Origin: Diplosphaera chodatii
Taxonomy: Eukaryota; Chlorophyta; Trebouxiophyceae; Prasiolales; Stichococcaceae
Length of the DNA: 64,000 nucleotides
NCBI GenBank assembly: GCA_032358165.1
Contig: JAALGY010000053.1
Span: 496,001 to 560,000, forward strand
Direction: 5' to 3'
Part shown: piece by piece, positions 43,282-55,200 of the stretch
Layout of the letters: each line of letters starts with the position of its first letter
Numbering within the stretch: position 1 is the stretch's first letter
Position numbers and translations under genes: made by a program
The notes under the pieces: generated by a model
What the model saw: the letters and a program-made list of their open reading frames with translations, nothing else
What the model was told of the DNA's origin: nothing
Database searches by the model: none

Positions 43282-46200
43282 ATGAGAGTGCTGCTGGCCC
43301 ACAATGGCAAGACCGTGGACGTCGATGCGCAGCCATCCCTCAGGTGAGCCGGAAGCGCGCCTCTTTCAGAGCGCTGCAACGCCTAGAAGCGAGCATCAGG
43401 GCGCAGTGACCCGGCTTTCGAAAGGGCGCGAGTCCCACTTTCTTTGGGGAGCAGCACCATGCCAGTGGCCTTTCGCCGGCCTACGCCAATACGATTGGCT
43501 TGCAAAATCATTCCTTTGGCATTGCATGTCATTGTGGAGCCTGCGGAGCACTCTCGTCCGCCGTGACGCAGCACGCTGTTCGCCCACGTGACCTTCGATA
43601 CCAGTCAGTCCGTTTGTTTGTTGGGCATTGGGGTGCCAGGAGCTGAACAGCGGATCACCAAGCGTGCGTGTTGTGGGGCTCTGTGGTCTTGCGCTCCCAA
43701 GTTGTCTCTTCAAAGTTTCAGATCGCTCGCCACAGCTCGACCAGGTCCTGTTGTCCTTTGGGGCGTGCTGCCATGTTAGAGTCATAGGGCCGACGTGAAG
43801 CCGTTCAGATCGTGCGGTGCTGCGGGGAATGCAGTGCTGCTGTCATCAAGTGTCGTCTCAGAGGAAGGTGCCCTTGTGGTGCTGAGCCGCTGGTGTTGCG
43901 GAAGGTGCCGGCATTTCCAGTGCGACGGTGCTGAACGTGCTGAGAGACTGTCGAGGGTGATCATCCCTGGGACCTATGGCTGCCTAGCAGTCGCTGGCTC
44001 CTGCGCCAAGCCCACCGCAATGGAGCAGCATGGTTTGCCGCAAGGACCAGGTGCTGACCAAGATCTGACAAGATTCTCCCCAGACCATCGCCTGATTGCC
44101 ATCGCGCAGGGTGGACGCGCTGCAGGCGTCGCTGGTGCCCCTCACCGGGCTGCGTGCCAGCGAGCAGATCCTCATGTGCGGTGGCCGTCCACTGGAAGCT
44201 GCGCAGCCGCTCTCAGCCTACCAGCTGCCGCAGGTCTGCGCCATCAACGTGGCTGTGTCGGCTGACAGCAAGCTGCATGATGCAGTCGGCCCAGATCTAA
44301 ACAGTGTAGACGGCTGCTTGGTGTGGCAAGCGCATGCTGCAGCATTCCAGCGGTTCAATGGCCCATCAGGCATTCATGCAGCGTGATGTCCTGCAGAACG
44401 CTGCGGGCGAGGAAGCGGACGTGTTCCTGTACTGCAAGTCGCACCTGAGGCCGGGTGCCTCGGTGCCGGAGCCGGAGACTCTTGAGCCTATCCATGTCAC
44501 CGGTGAGCCGTCCAAGCACACTGAGCAGAGAGATGAAGAGGCTACTGCAGCCGTGAGTTTGGGTGTAACCCTATCTCGCATAGGCGTCATATCATAAAGC
44601 AGACAGAGAAGAATAAAGCAGACAGAGAAGACAGAGGGCAGCAGCGAAAAGCAGCCATGCCGACAACTGCTGCGGTTGCCAAGTTATTGCTTCAAGCGGG
44701 CATTGGCTTGGGGCGCAGATGTGGCGGCGGGCAGCATCCAGTACGATGCGCACCCACTGGACTCTGCGCCCTCCCCGCTGCTGCGCGCCCTGCCGGCGTA
44801 CGAGCGGGAGTTCCGCGGCCACCTGCGCCGCGCGCAGGCGCTGCAGACGGTGGGGTCGGCGCGCCTCGCGGCGGCCGAGCAGCTCATCGCTGAGATGGTG
44901 AGCGGCCGCACCGCTGCTCGCCTTGTGGGAGAAGTCGGATGCAAATGGCCAGGCATCTCCATCAATGATGATGACGACTGTTGCCTGGCGATGTCTTGTG
45001 ATGCATAAGTACTGCCTTTTCATAGATGTACCCTACAGCTGTCCTCCCTTTCTGGCCCGCAGGATGTGCAGGGCCTGGCCATTGATGCAGCACGGTCCAA
45101 TGTCGAGCGGCACTACGTCTACATCCAGGAGGCATGCGCTGACTTCATGCGGCGGTACCGTGGGCAGGTGTGTGTCGGGCAATCGAAGGGGGAAAATCAT
45201 ATGCATGCTGGTATGTTCACAAAAGCAATGTGTGATGGCGTGTTTTGATCGGTGGTTGGGTGGCATCAAGCTAACAGTGTGACTGTCAACACTCTCTGCA
45301 AGCCGGGGGAACACAAGGATGGTCTGCCATGTTCCGGAGTCGGACTCCGCCGCGCGGCGACCCAGCTAGGGTCTGCAGCGGGCGTCATTCCTGCACCCCC
45401 TGTGGCGTGCAGGCAGCAGCGCACGAGGAGGTGCTGAGCCGCTTCGACCGGGACATGGAGGCGCTGGCGGCGGCGGAGCTGCACCCGGCAGCGCGCTCCC
45501 CTGGCGCCGCCCGCCTGCTGGACCTGCTGCCGGAGGCGAAGCTGCGGGAGTGGGCGGCGGAGTGCGCGCGCGCCCACCGCCAGTTCGCCGACAAGGTGCG
45601 CCCTTGTTCTGCACAGAAGCCAGCTGCGTCAGCTGTCATGGACATGGGCAAGTTGCTGCAAAAGAGAGGTGTATAATAAAGTCTCCGCCTGACTGCTGCA
45701 CTAGCACCATGCGGTGACACCAGTGCCTGCTCCCTTCTCCGGCTCTTGCCTGGCGCATTTGCTGCAGTCTGGCTTGCCTGTGCTGCGTGGAGCACTGTTC
45801 AGGATGGCATTGGGCTCTCTTTGCATACGAGGTCGCCCGCAGTGGACAGCTGCTTGGAAAGCACAGCACAACGCCTGCTCGATGCACTGCAGGTTGCGGA
45901 GCTGGAGGGCCTGTTCGCGGGGCTGCGGGCGGATGTGGAGGCGCTGTTCATGCAGGCGCCCTCCGCCGACCTGCACAAGCTGTACGAGCGCGCGCAGCGC
46001 GAGCGGCTGGTGCTCGACGAGCAGGTGTGCGGTTGTGCTTGTGCGGTTGGCAGGATGCCGGCTGGCACAGCACCGACCAGGATCCTGCATGGAATTGCAC
46101 GCTCGAGCCTTGCCATCACTGCCGTATGACAATCACGCAGTTCCAGCCGAGGCTGCAGCTGTGTGCTGGTCATCTTGACCGTGATGACAGGCAAGTGCAC

Positions 46201-49200
46201 CACAGACACACGGGTCCCGTGAAAGTGCATCGGCAGCGTATGTGCTGCCACTGCTGGCGCCGGTATGCTGGGGAGGCGGCAATGTGGCTGCTGATCCTGT
46301 GGCTCGCAGGCCTCGATCGTGGTGGCGCTGGAGTCGGACTTTGCGCGCGTGCAGTCGATTGTGGAGGAGGGCGTCCACGCGCTGTCCGCGCGGCCCAGCG
46401 CCAGCTCCATGGGGTGCGCTCCACGACTTTTGACATTGCAGCATGCATCTTCTTTCCATCCTGAACCGCATTAGAGCAGCCTCCTGGCGGTGTGAGGTGG
46501 CCATGCTGCATTGCCTCGACTTCTGCAAAGTACATGTCGAGCCTAGCTGGCATCTGGCATGCTGATCAGCCCGCTGCCCGCAGAACACAGGAGTTCTTCA
46601 GCATCTGTCATCGCCTGCTGCCGAGAGTTGCTCCTGGACCTACCTTCGAGTCATGGTCACATTGTGCAGGCCGCTGGACGCCGCCGGGGTGATGGACACG
46701 ATGCACGAGTCGCACACCGGGCAGCTGCTGCCGCGGCTGGAGGCGGGCGATGCGGTGCTGGCCCAGTTTGCGGAGCACTGTCTCGACTGCAAGGTGCGCT
46801 TGTGCATGCTGGCATCAGCACAAAGCATCCTGCTGCGCTTGCCTTTGCCCGCTATCGAAGCAACCATCTATCCCAGCAACCATGCGACGCTGTCAGCTCT
46901 CGAGGTCATGCTGACATGTCGAATGACGTTGGACCTGCACGCCAAGGTGCAAGGGCCAGGTGCTGAGGGGTCTTGGCTGCTTTTGTAACAGAACCAGATG
47001 ACGCGGGAGGTGGTGGCGCAGCTGCGCCGCATTAGCGGCCAGCAGTCCAAGATCAGCCGGGCCCGCGGCCAGCTGTCCGTCTTCCGCCAGGTGCGCAGCA
47101 GATGATGACAAGAGTGTGCGATATCAGTGAGGAAATGGCTGTTGTTGCTGCCAGCTCTGCAGCCCTTGTGGCAAGGTGGTCTATGTTGTGAACTTGCTGG
47201 TCTTCTGCAGGTTGCAAGCAGGCAGGCGGAGGCCATCGCAGAGCTGCTGCTGCCACGGCGGCTGCCGGCGGCATACCGCCACTGCCTGGCAGAGTGCCTG
47301 CGCAGGTGCTGATATGTCTGCTTCATGAACCTCCTGTGGAGAACGCTGTCATCTGCTGTAAGCCCAGGCACTCCCCGCTTCTGTGCCGTTTCACGTCGTT
47401 GTTGTGCCGCTGTACTGCAGGAAAGCCTTCGCGGAGCTGTATGCCGGGCAGGCGGGGGAGCTGGCCGAGAAGATGGCGCGGCTGCGGTCCAAGGAGTCGG
47501 CCGCCCGGGACGCCTTTCGGCTGGCGGTGGAGCGCTACATCCCGGGCGGCGTGCTGGCGTCGCTGGGGCTGACGGCGGTGCCGCCGCACTGCGTGATCTC
47601 GGTGCCGCAGCCGGACGCGGGGCTGGCGGCGGTGACGCCGGACGACCTGAAGCGCGCGCCGGCCCCCCAGCAGGCAAGTCATGTGCTCGGCTGTGGCGGG
47701 GTCTGGATCGTCCATCCTGCAATGGTAACCCTATCAAAGCGAGCAAAGGTGTCACACTTGTGGGCACATGATCTACTGCATTCTGCTGAGCAATGGTTGG
47801 CACCTTGCTTCCTGCACTTATCGAGTCACTGGCAGCAACTATATGCGTGTTCACGAACGGCAACCATCATGCTACCCAGCCACACAGCTCGGGTGTTCTG
47901 CAGAGCAGCAGAAGAATCAGTGTTGTGTGGTGGTCGCGAGATGGTTGCTGTCACCTGCCTGAGACACCGTGCGTGCACCGACTCATTGGCCTGCATCACA
48001 TATGATCTGTTGAAAGGCTTTTGGAACGTCAAGCAGCTCACCACCTCGTGCATGCCACAGGTGCAGCTGGTGGCGCCCTTCTCGTCGGGCGACACCCCGC
48101 GCTCAACAACTGCCTCGCCCCGCGCCCCGCCGCTGGCGCAGCCACCAGCAGCGGCAGCAGCGGCGGCTGGCGCGTCTCCCGCTGGAGACGCAGCGGATGC
48201 AGAGGCGGCGGAGGGGGGGGCGGCCGCGCCGGCGCCGGTATCGCTCGAGATGGAGAACGCGCGGCTGCGGGCCGAGCTTGCAACACAGGTCGGCTGAAGC
48301 AGAGTCTGAACTGATATGGAGCGGCCGTGCAACACCGTTTCACACCTGCATGTGCACAGATGCAGTGGTCTTGCTGTGTTGACCAAAGTATCTGTGCCAC
48401 AGTGGGTCAGCCTGCAGACCAAGATGGCATGCACAATGCAGGTTGCGATCGCGTGCTTGGCCGAGCAGGAGCGTGTGGCTGCTGGCGGCGAGGGTGGCCG
48501 GCTGCGCACGGCTTCGAGGTACGGCCCCGTGTCCCGCTCCCAGCCGGCGGCGCTCGCCCCCGCTGCGAGGAACACGTCCGCATCTCAACCCGTCACTACC
48601 ATGCCCCATCACACAGTTGCACAGCAGCTTTGCACGGGCCTAAACCCTCCCACACTCGAACGTCCGGCAACACTCGTTCAGCCTCTGTTGCTGCAGGCAG
48701 GGCTCGGGGTCGTCGCCCAGCAGCTCGCAGCGGGGCAGCGGCGAGTCGCTGCGGCGGTCGGGTGACGACGACGTCGCGGCGCGCTTCCAGGCGGCCATTG
48801 CTGCTAAGGACGATGTTGCGCAGCGCCTTGGGCAGGAGCTGGCTGCCGCCCGGCAGCAGGTGTGCACTTGCCCTCGGCGCCACCAGTCGTCATCGTTGAG
48901 GTGGCAGCGACGCTGGAGTGTTCCCCAGCCTCGTGTCAGCCGCGGCAGTCCAGGGTCAGCAGCTTTGGTTGTGCACAAGCGAAAGTGGACCGGCAGCTGC
49001 GCTCACGGTCGTGGAGACCAATATTTGACGTTTCCTGCACAGGCGGCGGCGTATGAGGTGCGGATCCGGCAGCTGGAGCAGCACATGGCGCGCTCGGTGT
49101 CGGGCCGCAGCGGGGCCTACTTCAGCGGCGCCACCTCCCGCGAGGCCGCCTCCACCAGCGGCTTCGTGTCAGGTCCGCAGCAAAGCCCTGCTGAGCTGCA

Positions 49201-51119
49201 CGTATGTGCCGCGCTCCTGTTGTACAGGATGCTGGTCCATCCTCATGGACTGCTGCTAGCCTCCGAACGACAGCTGCATGGTCGTTAAGCAGATTCTTTT
49301 TTGCTTTGCTCCTTGCAGCGCCTGTGGCGAGGGCCCTGCTGCACATGTTATCAACATGAGGAGCACCTCCTCACAGCGTACTTTGAGCCCACAGGCGCAG
49401 CCTCTGGCGCAGTCAGCGGCGCCGTCAGCGGGGCATTCCCGTCGGGCGGCTCCCCATCCGCATCGTCGCACGGCTCCTCGGCAGCGGCGTCCACCACCAG
49501 CCCCTCGGGCCACCTCCCCGCCCCCTCGCCCCCTGCCGAGGCGCAGCCGCCCGCCCTGCAGCTGGACCCTGCGCAGCGCGCGGTGAGGCCCAGACATGCT
49601 CTGCTAGCCCTGCCCGGCAGTGGTCCCCTGTGCATACAGGTGCCAAGCCTCTGTTGGCTGCCGAGAACCTTCCAGCGCGGCAATGATGACCAGCACCGTC
49701 GAATCACAGCTGTGATGCTGAACTGCTTTCGAGCTCCTTCATCAAAGTCGCTGTACTGGTCCGCAGGCGTCGGGGACTGCTGTGCCGCCATCGGCCGACC
49801 GGCCGCCGCTGTCGCCGAGGCCCCCGCCCGGCGGCTCGCCCCGCTCCCCCTCAGCCGCCAGCCTCCTGCGGCAGAGCTCATCGGAGCTGGCCAAGGCTGC
49901 TGCTGTTGCTGCGGCGGCGGCCGCCGTCGCTGCCGTCGGTCCAGCCTCAGCCTTCGCTGCCCCGCCTGCCACCGCAGCGTCCCCTCCCGCTGCTGCTGCT
50001 GCTGCCCCGGGACCCTCCGCTGCCGCCGCTTCTCCCACAGCAGCCACCGTGCAAGCGGGCGCACCCCCTGCAGCCGGTTCTCCTGCTGTGCATCCGCCAC
50101 TGGCCGCCGCGGGGCCCTCCATTGGTGTGGCGCTGCTGCCAATGCTGCAGCTGGGGCGGCACTCGGCGGCCGCCGCTGCAGGAGCAGATGTCCCAGCTGT
50201 GCACCCCCCCATCAGCAGCATAGACAGCCACCAAGTGTCAGCACCACCTGCAGAGGCGACACCAACCACAGCAGCAGCTGCAGGAGCACCCACAGATGCG
50301 TCGCAGCAGCCACGGGCAGACTTGCAGCAGGGCCCCCCAGCAGCAGGGGCACCAGCGGAAGCCGACGCCTCCGGCGTCCACCCTGTGGTGGCGTCGCCCT
50401 CGCTGACCAGCCTGGCGGATGCTGCTGCTTCCACTGCTTCTGGCAGCTCCAGCGGCGCCGCTGCTTCCTCCTCCGCAGCCACAACAGCAGCAGAGCCGGT
50501 CGCGACATCCGGCTTCAGGGTCACCGGCTTCCGCGTGGCATCCTCTGACCAGGTGGCTATGCCTGCGCCCTCCAGCGGGGCCAGCAGCGGCGTGGCCGGC
50601 GACGCCCCGCAGCCAGCGCTGCCGGCGCTGGGTGCCGCTGACGGCGCAGCGGTCGCTCAGCAGCTGCCAGAGGAGGCTCAGCCGCAGCAGCAGGAGCTGG
50701 GCGCGAGCGGCCAGGCGTCGGACGTGGGGTCAGAGGCCGCGCCGGTGCTTGTGCTGCCGCTGTCGCCGCCGCCCCTGAGCGACCGCAGCAGCGACTCTGC
50801 CGTGCTGCCGACCCAAGCGGCTCCCGCGGCCGGCGACGCAGAAACCTCCGACCCAGCGTACGAGGAGGCTGCGGGGGTGCAGGCGGCTGGGTCCTCCACA
50901 GCATCGTTTGCCACAGCAGACTCCCAAGCAGCGGTGCGCGCAGCTGCCCCTGAAGCCGGCAGCGGAGGCGGCACAGCAGCTGCAGCTGCGGGGGAGCCCA
51001 CCGTCGGTGAGGCAGCACAGCAGGGTGCCGAACAGCGCGGCAAGGAAGAGCAACCGCCGGGCTCAGATGATGAGGGCAGCGTGGCGGGCGGCGGCGCTGG
51101 CAGCGCTGTCAGCATCTGA
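43282..51119 (+). CDS. ATG11: Autophagy-related protein 11 (ATG11/FIP200 family)
   Basis: Eighteen exons (43282-43343, 44110-44233, 44382-44502, 44719-44897, 45063-45167, 45413-45595, 45893-46024, 46310-46413, 46670-46793, 46992-47090, 47211-47305, 47421-47673, 48061-48288, 48442-48518, 48697-48859, 49043-49172, 49377-49582, 49767-51119) give 1245 aa with matching phases. The N-terminus is a ubiquitin-like fold (LTGLRASEQILMCGGRPLE). Then comes the plant ATG11 signature HPLDSAPSPLLRALPAYERE, and long coiled-coil segments including MTREVVAQLRRISGQQSKIS and FAELYAGQAGELAEKMARLR. ATG11 scaffolds the ATG1 kinase complex at the phagophore and links it to selective cargo. The final 451-codon exon is almost pure Ala/Pro/Ser low complexity, and I see no C-terminal ATG11 domain. 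The intron after 47673 begins GCAAGT. Confidence 0.85.
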
Positions 51120-52251
51120 CGCGCAGGCTCGAGTTGAGGCCGTTGAGGCGGGGCGGACGGGACGCGGGCAGGGGGCAGCGGCTCGTCTTCCAAGGGCATA
51201 GCATGTATATCGACAGTGCTGACCGCTGGTGTATGAGAAGGTGATACGTGGCGCATGACACAGTGTATGTACAGATAGCAGGTGCCGCACGCACGGCAGG
51301 CACCTTCCGCAATGGCATCTTCACCGAACAGATGGTCGCAGGACACGATTGTCCGCTTTGAACTGTCATCTGCAGCGGAACCTCGATTTTTTGGCCCAGA
51401 TCTGAAGTCCACAGCCGCAGCTGTAACTGCAGCAGCTCCGCCACGTCAGTTGACCCACAAGTGCCCTGCTCTTTGCATCTGCCTGCTAGCCAAGCCTGGT
51501 TGGCAGCGTCATCAGTGACCAGCATGTGGGCTGGCGCTGTAGTCATGTCTTTGGTCGTGGCCTCGGGGCAGTGTCCCTGCTTGTATCAGTCATGCTATAC
51601 ATGGCAAACTTTCACGACGTCTCAGTCGTACGGTGTGTTGGACCCGCCTGACATCATGATCCCGGACCAACCGCCACTTGCGCCTACCACCAGTTGCAAC
51701 CAAGTGGTGATGATAGGCAGGACGTTCTGGGCACGTGAACGAGTCGAGAATACTGAGGCTTTGCGCACATGCAGCCTCCTGGTGGGTGTGTTACTGTCTT
51801 ACCACTTCAGGCCTTGCCACCCTTGCGTGCTTGTGGGCCGTCATGGCCCTCAAACAGAGTGCCATTGATCATGCTGCGCACATCAGCCACCTGCAGCACA
51901 CATGGTAAGTTAGTGGCATGTCAAGACCTGTGGCGTCTGGTACCTGATGTCCCGGACAGAAAGGAGCCTCTCGACGAGGCTGTTTGTGGGCTTTCGAGGA
52001 CAGAATCCAAGAACTAGGATAGCACACGAGCCCTGCTGCTGATGAGGCCGCATGTTGACTGGCTATGGAGCTCTCAGTCAGCGCACATGCAGTGGGGCGG
52101 GCCAGGAGCCACGGGCACAGCAGGGCAGCATGCCACCACTGTGCACGGCAGCCCTGCCAAATCGCGTGGCAGTGCAGCGCAGCGCCTTGGGATCAGGCCC
52201 AGCTGGGCAGCATCATGCCCCATACTAGCTGATGCACCAGCTTCGTTGGCA
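51120..52251. other. Convergent 3' region of ATG11 and EXO70
   Basis: About 1.1 kb with no gene seen. TGTAA at 51422-51426 would give ATG11 a 3' UTR of about 300 nt. No minus-strand TGTAA was found near the EXO70 stop, so its 3' end is unplaced. Confidence 0.5.
51422..51426 (+). terminator. Candidate TGTAA poly(A) signal for ATG11
   Basis: TGTAA lies 303 nt after the stop codon. Confidence 0.5.
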
Positions 52252-55200
52252 CTACAGACCCACCGAGTATTTGATGTACTTGTCGGAGACGCGGGTGCTG
52301 TGCGCGGCGTTGCGCGCCAGCAGCGCCTCGTACGGCGGCAGGAAGTCCTGGGAGGGACCACAGGCGCCAAGTTGGTGTCACAATACAGACACAGAATCTG
52401 CACCCGCTGCACACCCTTGCCGGGCGCGATGGCAGCTGACGGTCTGAGCCGGCAACGCATCCGCTAACTATCCTTTCTTACAGGCTGAGAGTCTTCACAA
52501 CAGGTAAAAGTCTCCACCTCTGCAAGCGCGTCCCGCAGGTTGGCGCGCAGCACCCCGTCCGGGATGGTCCACCCGGACTGCTCCGCCTCCATCGCCGCCA
52601 GCGCGCTGCCGATGGCCCTGTAGCGCTCCTTGACGACCGCCTGTGGGGCAGCGCAGACCAACCATCATGCCTATTGCCGCATTTGAGGCGGGGCCCATGG
52701 GCTCAGCCTACGTTGCAGCCTGCATGCTGCAGGCACGGCAGCGGGAGCTGCCCAAGCGCAGGCGCGAGGCCTGGCCAGGAGGCACAGGCTGCAAGTCACG
52801 ACAGGTGCCTTCAGACCAGCGCAGTCTGCTGCAGTCTGCTTATTGATGGCACACCACACCGCTGGCACATGTAGAGCCACTCCGGGGCGCTCAGCGCCGC
52901 TGTCTACCGCCACTCTCGTCTGCCTCCAGCGGGTGTGCGCCAGCGCACCTTGTCTCGTCTGTCGACGTCGTTGGCGTCGGCGGACATGATGTCCAGCGCC
53001 AGGCCCCACGCCAGCCGCTGGTAGTGCTCCCCATACTCCTCCACCTGCAGCAGACGGGCGCCCCGCCGTCAGCACGGCTCCAGTGACGTCGGACGCCAAG
53101 CTGGATCGCCGTGGACAGCAGCGCGTTCCTGCAGCTTGGTCTGCAACGATGCGTGCGGTGCCGCATTGCAAGGGGGCCATGGCAGCTCTGGCAGGTGCAC
53201 CCTCTGGGAACGTGACACAGAACGCAAGCGGCGAGGGAGCTGTGCACACCTGGTCTTTGTGCTGCTCAATCCACTCCTCCCCCAGCACCGTGAGCGCCTC
53301 GGAGCTCTCCACCGTCTTCACCATGTAGTGCAGGTTGTTCATCATAAACACCGCCGCCAGCGGCTGCAGTCAGGGAATCACGGTTTGTGGCATGAGCTCA
53401 AACGCCAGGCCATCAAACCATGCAATGCACATGCTCGCCCCCAGCAGAATCGCGGGTACACGATCTGCTGTGCTCTGGCTTGTATGCGGCACTTCTGTGT
53501 TTCTTGGTGTCGTGCTTGGGGTTGCTACTGAGCTGGTCTCAGTGCAGGAGTGCTGCATCAGCAGCTGGGGATGCTGCTGTGCCAGCACGCTCTCTGCATG
53601 CCGTCTTGTCAACTGGGGTAAACTCAGGGAAACTTTGTGCCATGCAGGACTACTGCAGCAGTAGTCAATGGGAACCTGCTGGGGTAAACTCAGGGGAAAC
53701 TTTGTGCCATGCAGGACTGCTGTAATGCCCAATGGGAACCGGCTGAACTCCAGCACCCTCTCTCGATGTACCCATGGGTAATGAGTGGTTTCTGATGGGT
53801 ATTCTTTGCTGTTCAACAGGCAGAGAACAGCGGGGTTCACCTTGGACTTGTAGGCCTTGGACTTGCTGGTGAGGTTGGTGATGAGCAGGTCCAGCACCTT
53901 CTGGATGGCCTTGCTCATGCGGCGCACCAGCGCCGGGTCCCCCGCCGCCGCCATGCTGCGTTCCCGCATGGACGCCCTGCAAACGAAACGTCCCAGCGTG
54001 TGCCGCTTATCGAACGATTGAAGATACCGACCTTGCATACGTCCGGTGACCAGCGCTCTCAAATGGGGCCTCCTGACACAACAGCTGCACGCAGCAGGAT
54101 GTCCGAGCCCGGCGCTTGCACAAGGTTGGTGCGTTCATGCACTGGGTGCAGACCCAGGCCACAGGAGAACAGCAGACTCACGTGCGGGCCAGGCCGGGCG
54201 TGGCGTCGGGGTCGGCGAACAGCACGGTGATGCTGGACTCGTAGGTGAACAGCCGCTTCAGGAACGACAGGCTGTACGCCGTCAGCGGGTGCACCGTTCC
54301 GTCCGGCACCTGTGCGAGCACACACATCTGTTGGCATTGTGTATGCTGGAATGCAGTAACACAGGTGACTTTGCAGTCCTGTGCGAATCACACTGCAGGC
54401 GTAGGAAGGTAGGGGGCCATCGCACAAGCTGAGCACCGCGGCAGCAGTTCCTGTTTGACCGCCAGCAGGCATTCGACCAATTCGAGCCCAGAGCCTGGCG
54501 CTGCGCACCAGGTGCCGCACAGAGTCGCGCCCAATGGAGGCCTCGAACTCGGCGAAAGTGTCGCGCGCCTCGGACTGCATCGACTCGTTGAGCTTTTCCG
54601 CCGCTTTGAGCCGGGTCTCGACCCGCGTGCCTGTTGTGAACGAAGCTCGTCAAGAGGTCTGCAATCCTGAGATGTTGTGCTGCTGGATGCGCTGGCGCCG
54701 GAAGCGCATGCCGGCCGCCACACGCAGCTGCACTCTGGCCTGGCTGCCTGGCAGCAGTGTGGCAACCCGCCCAAGCTGACCGCACTACACACACTTCCCG
54801 CTGTGCCGTGCAGTATGGACAGCTGTCACATGCTGCTTGCCTCACAGCGTGCCAGCAGCCAGGTGTATCCTGTGCACACACCTGACAGTATGTCGTACAG
54901 GACAGGCAGCATGGCGTCCAGGTTCTCGTGGCAGTCCAGGAGCCCGAAAACCTTCTCGGGCGCCCTGCAGCATCAGGCAGTACCCATCAGAAGGTGACCG
55001 CTGACAATGACTTGGTGTGTAGAATGAGGCCGCAGGAGTGGCACTGCCGCTGTTTTTGGTGGCAGAGCCCTTGGTTGGACGTCACACAGCTGGCACTGTG
55101 TGCACCTGCGGCCCAGCACGATGGCCTCGCCGAAGTTCACGGTGTTGGCGAGGCTCTTGGACACCACCTCGCTGAAGGCCGCGTCCGCATACTCCCCCTG

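Noticed and set aside
49351..50142. 263-codon minus-strand open frame
   Set aside because: Shadow of the ATG11 low-complexity exon.
49301..50548. 415-codon plus-strand open frame
   Set aside because: It agrees with ATG11 only through exon 49377-49582, then shifts to a Cys/Arg-rich frame; the true last exon reads in another frame to 51119.
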